A stretch of 64,000 nucleotides of DNA from Callaeas wilsoni (Eukaryota; Chordata; Aves; Passeriformes; Callaeidae), in the NCBI GenBank assembly GCA_013398955.1, contig VWPU01011611.1:1-64000 (forward strand), given 5' to 3'. Position numbers and translations under genes: made by a program. The notes beneath the pieces were generated by a model. The model had not been told where the DNA came from and did no database searches. It saw only the letters and a list, made by a program, of their open reading frames with translations. Positions 54,579 to 64,000 of this stretch are shown here, one piece after another; the first letter of the stretch is position 1; every line of letters starts with the position of its first letter.

Positions 54579-57500
54579 TCGTAGAAGTGTGGCTGGCACT
54601 GATAAAATAATAGCTCTCTGGATAGAGTGTCCAGAAAGTTAAACAAATAATGCTGGCCTTGCAAAGTTCATGCAACAATTGAATAAAGAGCAAATACGTG
54701 CATTGGCTATGACTTGAGGAAAAACAAACACTGACATTCTGTTTTTAATACAACTTGTAGCACCAAAATAAATAAAAAAGTGAATTTGAATACAAAACCC
54801 CATCTTATGAAAGTCCATTTTTTGGAGTGCTACTAGGTACATTTGGTCTTGGATGGATTTTTGAAGGTACAAGTTTAAATCTGTAAAGTTTAAAAATGCT
54901 TCTAGGCCTAATCCTATCATCCAGGGGGCAAGAAAAGTAGTTACATTATACATGAAATTTTAAATTTTTGTAATGTTAATAATTAATAATTATGTTTATG
55001 TTGTCTGCTTTTCGGTTTTTTACAAGTAGCCTGTAAGACCTGTGTAAGAAACTTTCAAAAGGAATACTTTTTCCAAGTTTATATCACATCCATGCAGTTT
55101 GTCAAGCTGATTTGTAACATTTAAAAATGTATTCCCCCTTATGAAAGGCTTTTATCTAGAAGAACATGCAAAAACAATCATGGAGATAAAACAAGTCAGC
55201 AGAGCTCAGCTTAATGCGATGTTCATGAACAGAGGAACTGCAGTGACTGCAGGAGCATTTCCTGAAACAATCTGTAATTCACAGGTAATTGGCTATGTTT
55301 CAAGTTGATCAGAGTCCTTTGAGCTAGTCTAGCAATTTGGCACGGAGAATCTAGTGTAATAAAGCCAGAAATTCCAGGAGTAGTAACGGTAAGAACTTTT
55401 CCGCAGATTTTTACCTCTCTATGTTATGATGATGAAGAACAGAGAAATCTGGGGAAAGCAGAAGTACCAGGAGAAAGTAGTTTGCAGATTCCGAATGTTT
55501 TGCTTCTCGGAGTTTCAGTTCTTGAAGCAAATATGTCTCAACACTGAGAGCCAAGCAGGTGAGGTTGTCTGCAGAACTGTGCTGCTTTTGTACACATGTT
55601 AAACCATGACATACATGCATTAAAAAAAATTGAGCCCTGTCCCCACAGTGCTGAGCACGAATCTTTGCGTTTTCTTGTCTCACCGGGGATCAGCTGAATG
55701 AGAGCAAAGATGATTTTAAAGCTGCAAATGTCAACACAGAGCCCTGAAAATCATCTCTGAGAATGTGGAATGGCATTTCTTTTTACTATGCTCCAGCTTG
55801 TGATGCACGTCTTGTATTAGAAAGTGGGAGATTATTCATGCTGAGGAAAATGACCTGCACTAACCTGGCATTTTCTGATGAAGGACAGTCAGCAACAGAA
55901 TAGTCAAACAAGTTTACAAGATGTGACTTCTAAATAGCGTCAAGCAGTGGAGAGCTCATCTGGTGTGCTAACTCAGGGTCAAATATCAAGCCAAGTCCTA
56001 GCTTATCAGTAGTTCCAGAAACTGGGACATGGAAACCTAAGGCAGAGGATTGTGGGAAAACAGGGAATAATCTGCTAGCAGAGGAAAGAAAGGCAGCTGA
56101 AAAAACTAGAAACCCTCCCTGCTTCTATCAAGTTCCCTAGTCACATCTAGGTGAGATATCTGCATGTCTGGCTTATGATTTCTTGTTTTTAGACACCTGG
56201 TAGGAGACATTTATGTTATAGATTTCTAGAAGCACCAAGTGCTCAGAACAGCAAATGAAGTCTGCTGCATCAGTTAGTTAAATCATAAACTATTCTGAAC
56301 AAATACCAGAACCAATGGAGTATTAAAAAAAATCCATCAAATCATAATAAGAAGTTCCCAGCTCCCTGGAAATAGTAGCTTCTCACCTTTAAGGCACACT
56401 GGGATGATAAATAGTCAGAGGCTGCAGGGAAATCACCCCAGAAAACCTCATGAAGAAGCTGGCAGCTCCAAATTCAGCACAGTGTCTGGGTTAGGTGGTC
56501 ATAAACAGGGCTCCTAGTCACACACTTAGTCCAGGAAATGCAGAGACCAGCTCCATTCCCAGACACTGTCCTGCGTTTACACTACATGAGGCATTAGTCC
56601 TGTGGGAAAAATAGTATGCAGCCAAACAATTAAATCATGTCACATAATACACATTGTGTGGGGGAAGGGAAAAGGGGGCTGAACTATCCCCCCAAAGGCA
56701 GCCTTCTGTCTGGATTTGTCCAGCTTTTGAGAGTTTGTCTTTGTAAACTTAATGGCGTTCTTTCCTTATTTTTTTAATGTTGCAATTTTATCTTCCTCAT
56801 TGTTTTGTTAATTTTTGTTCTCTCAGTCTCTCTGGCTCGCTGCGGTTCTGCATGTACCTCGGGTGAGTCAGGATAGTTAGCTGGGGAAAGACATCAGGGT
56901 GAACAACCCTCTGGACAGAGACACGAGGCAGAAAGAACAGGATGGGGAAACTGGCCAGTTAAGCAATGATATGAAAAACATCAGCTGTAGCCCAGCCTAG
57001 GGAGAAGGAAGGAAAAATGCTTTTTCAGCAGAAGAGGGAAAGTGAGAGCAGGAGCACAGCTGTGAAAGGTGAGCATGGAGTGACAAGGAGGTTGGAAATC
57101 TCGTGTCCCTGCACAGGCATTGCCCCCTGCGACCCTTTTCCCTTGGCTCTTCTGCAGCACAGCAGGGAAATGCCCTCCCCCTTGCCATACAGAGGAGGGG
57201 CACGCGGTAGTTGCTGTACCAGTCTTCATCCCATGGGATACCAGGGCCATAGAATCTCTGCTGCACAAAAGCTCCCCGAACACACACATTTATCACACAC
57301 ATGAAAAAGAAAGACCAGTAATAGGGAAGGAGTCCGTCTAAGTCAGAAAAGTGTCTGTGACCAGGTGTAACATTCCCAGGAGACAAACACTTTCCCTTCC
57401 TTCACTGTCCTCCCAACCAGCTCCTTACAGACATGGCCATGTGTCCCATCTCACTGGGAAATGGATCCTTTGTGCTCTCGCCTGGCTGTCACTTAGTGAA

Positions 57501-58183
57501 ACTTCGGCCTCCTGAAACACCTGAATTTACAGAGCCCCTATGAACCCAAAACACCTCTTACAAACCAGCTCCCTCCCAAAGGCAGGTCTGGGCTCTCTCC
57601 ACCACACTCCTCCCCATGGATGCACTGATCAGACAGCCCCATGAGAAAGTCCAGCCTGGGCTGCTCACCGCTGGCATCACCAGCCCTGCTCCCAAGCCAG
57701 GCACCAAGTCACAGCTGCAGGAGTGCTTCAGCATTAATTCACTTGGCTCCTCTTCCCCTTTGCTTTAATCTGGAAGCCCAGCTGGCACTGCCACTTCCAC
57801 AGAGCAGACTCCTACTTGTTCCTGCCTTTTCACAAGGTTTCCACAGCATGGGAAATGGGTTAGAATATATTGACACAGATACCTTATCAGCACAGCCACT
57901 CCTGAACGTGAGTTTGAGCTCACAGGATGGTGTTGGATACAAATGGGGTCAGAGGCAATCAGCAAAGCAGCTCCGTAAGAAAAGGCTGTTGTAAGGAAGC
58001 TGGGGATTGACGGGGAGAAGGCTGTTTCTGAGCAAGGAAGTTGAGGGAAAGAGGAGAAACCCAGGGGCAGCTTGAAAAGTAATCGTTTGTGGCCAGGCAG
58101 GAGGAGTGGTGGACAGAAACCCACAGTACAGCACGGTTCTCCTGGGAAATGCAGATATACAAATGTCTAATTGTCAGCACATG

Positions 58184-58190
58184 TCTCTCT

Positions 58191-58230
<40 letters not shown>
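58184..58230. repeat. (TC)n(TG)n microsatellite
   Basis: A run of about five TC dinucleotides passes into an uninterrupted run of about 18 TG dinucleotides, then ATATAT. It is the longest dinucleotide repeat of the window and probably polymorphic. Confidence 0.97.
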
Positions 58231-58237
<7 letters not shown>

Positions 58238-60865
58238 CCTGTACTTATGTATAGTGCATATATTATATAAATATACATAAAATGTTATTTTGTACATTGG
58301 TGAACAGGCACAATAAAAATGAAATAACCAACTGATTTAGTAAGCCAGTGATAAGTGTAAAGGGAAAGAAGGTCAATTCTTATTCTGTGTCTCCTGCTGA
58401 AGTTCCCAGCCAAACCATCTCCCATGAATTACTATCAGCTTTGTTTTGACTCTGCTGTGACTTACTTTGTTTATTTTATGAAATACAGTTGTTTTACCTG
58501 CTTTTTGTTTCTGAGCAAATATTTGCATTTGCTTGACAGGACATATGAACTGATCCTGCCAATGTGTCCATTTATGCTTCACTTCACAACAAAATAAATA
58601 ATTCCCCTGCAATTAGCATATTTGTATGTGCTTGGAGAATGAAGTTCAATATGGCTTTATGTGTCCAGATTCCCTCTGCAATAACAGTGAGAGGCCAAGG
58701 ACTGGAACTCACGTTACCTGTGCAAAGAAGCTGAGTGGTTTAAGATTCCTGCTGCTCCCCAGGTGCTTATTTCTGTCCCACTGCCAGATGTACCCTCACA
58801 GCAAAGCTGCCCAACAGGAGAGCATCCTTGCCCTTCACTTCAGAGTTCTCAGCCCAGCAAAGCAGTACAAACCTCCCCACACCCCGGACTCTGAATTGGA
58901 CCAGCCAAAATTGGGGTGGACATGCCACCCATCTCACTTAGCTGTTGTACAGGAGAGGTTGCATTTCATGAACAGAGATGTTTTGAAATGTATTTTTAAA
59001 TATGGCTTATTTTCAGCTATGTTGCATGTGAAAAGTACTTGTGCTGCTTATAATAATAAAGATGCTATTGCTTTTTCTCACTGAGAAAATTCTGTCAGAA
59101 TAAACCTGGGGCAAGAAATGTATTGTCTTTCCTATAGTAAGGACGAGGAGAGAGTTTCCCAAAATACTTTGCATGTTTAACATTGAAAATACAGAAAGCA
59201 GGACTGAACACTGGGAACAGCAAATCTCTTAGTGATGACACAATGATTATAGGCAAGTACGCGAGGAAGGTTTCAGAGAGGCGTGGGCAGGCAAGTCACC
59301 TTGGTTTCTGGGTGCAGAGTGGAAGCTGATGAACCCCAGAGGTTGCCACAGAGGTGAAGAGAAGCTTGGCTGGGTGGAGGAGCAGCTCCCTGGGCAGCAG
59401 CTGGTGAGCTGTCTGTCATGTTGACCCCAAGGAAAGCAGCAGCCATGGGGACCTCCATCCCTCCGTGCGCTTGGTGCTCATCCCTTCCCTCCAGCCTGGG
59501 CATTCAGTGTGCACGGGGCTGGGGCATCCAGGGCTACACCAGCAGCTCTCCACGCCCTCCAAGGAGGGGAGTGTGGGCTGTGCCCTGGAAATGGAGGGCA
59601 GAGGAATAGCACAGTTTGGGAAACACCAGCAGCAAGGAGCTGCCAACGAGCGATTCAGCAAAACGGGATCTCCAGAGCTGGATCAGGGTTTTCTGCTGAC
59701 CATGGGGTAAATACTGCAGTCCCTAATACCAGACTAAACTCTGCCATGGGTTTCAGTGTATATTGATTTCCTTTATATCAAAAAACGTCATATATGAACA
59801 ACACAGGGCAAATTTGACCACTTGGACCTGCGCTGTTGATTGGTTGTCTCCTGCTGGCACTGTAACTATTTTAGTCTCAAACTCGTGCTTACACTGGACT
59901 ATAGTGCGTGTTCTCACTTGGTATGGACAGACTCCCTCTGCTGGAAAATGGCTATAAAGGTTATCTAGTTGATTAATGATTGTAAGTGAAAGAACTTGCA
60001 AACAATGTATTTTGTAGCAAATGTGAAATTTTGATTTACACTGTCCAAGGAATTGTAAAAATATTTTTACTTCTTCCCTAAGCACTGGGAAGAAGCTAGG
60101 AGGTTTTATCTTTAAAGTTCATCTCTGAACTTTGTAAAAATCCACACCACTTACACCTAACCTTACAATGCATTAACCCACTGAGTAGTTTTGATTTCTC
60201 TTTTTTCCTGTATCTAGAATCAAGCCTTGAACAGTTCCCATCTGTAACCCTAAAGGACGCTCTCTTCTTGACTTCTTCATCACAGAGGACAAGAACCTGC
60301 CACTGACTTTACAGAAGCACCAGGACATGACACGTGGGACAGGTTGGTTTCTTTAGCAGCCACTTTTGAATACACTGTTAAAAGCAAGTGGAGAAGAGCA
60401 CTTGCAAACAGGATTTTAATGCAAGAATTCCTGTTATTTCTCAAGAATTTTAAGAGGTGGAGCTGATGTATTCCCTTCAGGAATTAAGATCCCTGGTCCA
60501 AATTATTTACTGGATCATTGATCTTAAGGAACGGAGGTTATTATTGTTAGATGAAGTCCTCTTATCATCAGAATAACTTCAACAGGATCACAGCCTTATT
60601 TTTTTTCTGGAAGAATGTGTTATCCAGTGCTTTCTATTCTTGCTTATTTGATAGCAGACCAAAGAGTCTTGAGATAAGATTTGTGTTTTAAAGAACGACT
60701 ATAGCACAGCAGTTATGCCTGCTTCTCTCACTCCACTCCACCCCACCAATGTGTCTCGATGTCACCTAGAGAAAGAACCTCCAAAGGGAGGAGTACTTGG
60801 TGCTTGGTGCCTTTCCTGAGGTTATCAATATAGGCAGCAACGATACAATATAATTTATCTCTATC

Positions 60866-61275
60866 ATCATAGAATCACAGAATGGCTTGGGTTGGAAGGG
60901 ACCTCACTATTGTCTGGTTCCAAACACTCTGCCATGGGCAGGGAACATTCCAATAGACTTGTTCACTCAGGACCTCATCCAGCCTAGCCTTGAACACTTC
61001 CAGGGATGGGGAGTCAACAACCTCCATGCCCTTGTGAAAAGTTCCTGTGCAGATTTCTTGTAGGTCTCCTTAAGGTACTGGCAGGGGCTCTAATGTCTCC
61101 CTGGAGCCTTCTCTTCTCCAGGCTGAACAGCCCCAACACTCTCAGCCTGTCATCACAGGAGAGATGCTCCAGGCCTGTGACCAGTTTAGTGGCTCACCTC
61201 TGGACTCATTCCAACAAGTCAGTGTCCTTTTCATTCTGGGGGCCCCAGAGCTGGACACAGTACATCAACTAGCTG
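60866..61275 (-). mobile_element. CR1 LINE 3' fragment
   Basis: It runs from 'CATAGAATCACAGAATGGCT' through 'TTGAACACTTCCAGGGATGG' and 'CTTCTCCAGGCTGAACAGCC' to 'CCCCAGAGCTGGACACAGTA'. The middle is shortened near 61040 compared with a full 3' end. Confidence 0.93.
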
Positions 61276-64000
61276 AGAATTAGGAGAACTGATTGCTCCC
61301 TCTCTGCAGTGCCAGCTCTGAACTGCAGACATTGAAGCACCCAGCTGCTTGCAGCTCCTTTAGAGCATTGTGTTCCACTTTTCCACTAATACAGCTATAT
61401 AAAGAATGACACACTCTGGCTGCAGCAGCTTCAGTGTGGCTCACCATCTTCACCTTTGGTCTTTACATCGGTGCAAAACTTTGTTAAAAGCCATTAAATA
61501 TAATACTGAGAGTTCTCCCATCTTCTAAGTAGCATCTGGTAATAGAGGATTACTGCAGCACCTTCAACACACAGATGTTTCACCTCTCAGTCACCAGCAT
61601 TCAGGGTTTAGTCAAGATCTGTCCTTCCTCTACTCTCTACACTGCAAGTAACAGAAAATAAGGTCCCAAGAGTTTGCCATGATCCCTCTTTATGAAAACT
61701 GTGCATGCAGTGAAGTTCTGTGCTCCTGTCAATCCCCAATTCACCATGAGAAATTGCACATGCATCCAAATCTTCTTGCTTCAACTGAAAAGAAATTTTT
61801 ATCAGTCTTAAGCATTCTCATCTCAGAATTGCTTTGGATTAAGTAATCGCATTACAGTGAGTACCCTGAGTGATGGACATTACGGTTGATGCCCATTGAC
61901 CACTTGAGAGGTGGATTATCCTAATGTGAGAGTCCTTTTGTTCCATGCAAAAGGCATTAAAGGATAGGAAGATCTGTTGTCTGAAGTAGCCTCACCTGCA
62001 GCTGTGGGTAGGTAGAACTCAGCCCAATGGAGAAGGAATTAATGAAATATCCCAAATCGTGGGCTAAACTGTTATTGCCACTCCAGCACAGGTGAGAGCA
62101 GCTCAAAGTTACTTTGTTCTCCTTAAGGACCTTTTATTGCTGCTGGGACCACTACAGAAAAGAAATGCCCTAATCATTCCTCTCTGCCAGGCATAAACTT
62201 CTGCTAATCTAAAATCACTGTAGCTGCTTTCTGATGGACAAATTTCTCTGCATAGGAGTCCTCAGGGAGTAGGCCCACTATATTTAAAATGCTTATGAGA
62301 AACACCAAAGATTTATTTTGTGTATACAGGAAGAGCAGTATATAAAATGAGAGCCATTGCACAATGGTCCAGGAAGGGTTGCTTTTCAAAGGACCAAACC
62401 TTAGCATTCACCTCATAGCATGGGATTTGGCTGCAGGCATCCATGTCCATGAATCCTTCTGCTCAAGTTTTAGAGCAAAAAAAGAGTCATTTTTTGATAC
62501 TTCATTATCAGGAACAGGACTAATGCTCCAGTCTGAGGACTTTCTGTAGGGGCCTCAATGGCTTTTTGATGAATATTCATGTGCAACTGTCACAAGTTTA
62601 TTGGTCTTCTCAATACACCAAAACTCTTGTCAGTTTAGAAATTGTATGAACTGAAGCATTTTGATAAACATGTAAGAAAGACAAGAATGCAACCACTATG
62701 ACAGAATATTGATGCTCATTGTATCACTTCTTACTCTTATTTTCTGTCTGACCTCAGGGACAAGACACAACTGAGAGAAATTATCTTTTTCCAAAGAACT
62801 GTAGATACTGAGCTGGGATTCAGAGGGATCCTCCTAATAGGAGGAATAGCATCTGTCAAGTCAATCTAAAACAACAGTGAAAATTAAAATCAACGTGCTA
62901 TGAGCAATGTTTTCTATGATGAGTGGGTTTATTTTCACATTTGTTCTCACACAATTACCTAAAGCTCTGGCACAACAGCTGCAGGCAGGGCATTCTTTAT
63001 GAAGTTTGTTGTATTTCAATATTCAATTCTCTCACTGAATGACTAGATTTTGGCTGTAATATCTCTCTGGAAATATTTCAAGACCTGCTTATTTACAACA
63101 GTTTTGGCAGAAAGCTGTGATAAGCTCAAAGTCCCATGATTATGATTCACTGCTGTGTGAATATTTTCAGTTATCAGGCTTGATTATATCTCTTTGGGGT
63201 TTTACACTATTCACATGTACACTGAAGGCACTCAGAGCCAGGGCTGTGCTTACCCAAACACCACTTTTTGTGCTAAAGAACAAAAACCTGCAAATGAATA
63301 ATTTAATATTTTTGCATTTAATATTTTGTTTCTTTTTATGGGTATTATATTCTTCTCCAGTTATACACTGTTGTTGTTTTATTTTTATTTTATTCATGGT
63401 TTTTTTTCACCAGAAAGGATTGTTGTGAGTATGTACATAAATACAGCTGTTACATAATTTTTTCCTGTGTAGGGTATGGCATTTCATATACCAATACATG
63501 ATAAGTTCACCAGCGCTCAAAATTTAATTCATCCTCCAAACCACGCTGCAATTAAACAATACCTGAGAAGCAAGCATAAATATTTTGCTTTGGGAATGCC
63601 CACCTGACAGACGAGGTAACCACAACTGATGTCCTCTTCTTAGCCCTTTCAGAAAACACTGGGGTAAAAGTTTCTCTTGCTCTTGCAAAGTTTGTATGTA
63701 TCTACATCTTCCCTTCCCATAGGAGCACTTTCCAGCTAGTCTGAAGTGCTGGAAGAATCCACAGGGATGAGCGTTTTATCAGACCATGGTCTTCCACTTG
63801 TGAGACTCAGCAAGCTTAATATTTCCTTCATGCGTCCCTGAAACACACCAGCTCTCCTGCTCGTTTCCCTTTTTGTTTCATGTTTTCAATACTTCTTATT
63901 AATAAGCGTTTTGGATTTTTTCATCCCTTTGTCTTTGCTTCTCACTGAAGCCTGACCTCCTTCATGTCCAAGGTTTGGACCCTGATACACCTTGCAACCA

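Larger units (their letters stand above)
52000..64000. other. Right-hand region without recognisable genes
   Basis: Two CR1 fragments, a TG microsatellite and a CA run (52024-52035) are the only features seen. In human the next gene here would be LNP1, and I looked for its N-terminal motif (SFAKWMSSFWGHS) without success. All open frames are below about 150 codons and lack homology I can recognise. Confidence 0.5.

Noticed and set aside
58626..59084. 152-codon plus-strand frame followed by AATAAA near 59055
   Set aside because: No homology, no splice context and ordinary intergenic composition. A poly(A)-like hexamer is common in AT-rich DNA.

Overview
The window is vertebrate genomic DNA, most likely from a bird. 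It has long introns with consensus GT/AG sites, at least eight CR1 LINE fragments (most of them 3' ends with the typical run of 'AATCACAGAATGG...' bases), no bacterial-style gene density, and one GC-rich CpG island. Two neighbouring loci can be read exon by exon, both on the minus strand. They have the same order and relative orientation as TMEM45A and ADGRG7 (GPR128) on human 3q12.

Layout. 1-2175: flank or 3' part of the ADGRG7 locus, with no convincing exon. About 2176-25608: a decayed copy of the adhesion G-protein-coupled receptor gene ADGRG7, minus strand, broken by nonsense codons and frameshifts. Its introns hold CR1 remnants (6964-7135, 14100-14402, a 1.4 kb reverse-transcriptase remnant at 18285-19680), an exact 55-bp minisatellite (23423-23642) and a perfect hairpin (14752-14788). 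25609-32703: intergenic. 32704-39291: complete five-exon coding region of TMEM45A, minus strand, 275 codons plus stop and undamaged. 39292-51551: probably TMEM45A intron 1, with several CR1 copies. About 51390-51930: CpG island with a good minus-strand splice donor at 51552/51551, the best candidate for the promoter and non-coding first exon of TMEM45A. 52000-64000: intergenic or intronic DNA with CR1 copies and simple repeats and no recognisable exon.

The main biological observation is the contrast between the two neighbours. TMEM45A (a DUF716 multi-pass membrane protein) has all splice phases and 275 codons intact. ADGRG7 keeps many exons and splice sites in recognisable, even in-frame, form but carries a TAG at codon 6, a frameshift and two stops in the TM2 exon, an indel and TGA before TM6, a frame break and TGA in the GAIN domain, and no TM3 cysteine. 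This is the pattern of a fairly recent unitary pseudogene. I did not find a novel multi-gene system, CRISPR array, tRNA or rRNA. Alignments to ADGRG7 and TMEM45A were made by eye against remembered human proteins, so identities are qualitative.
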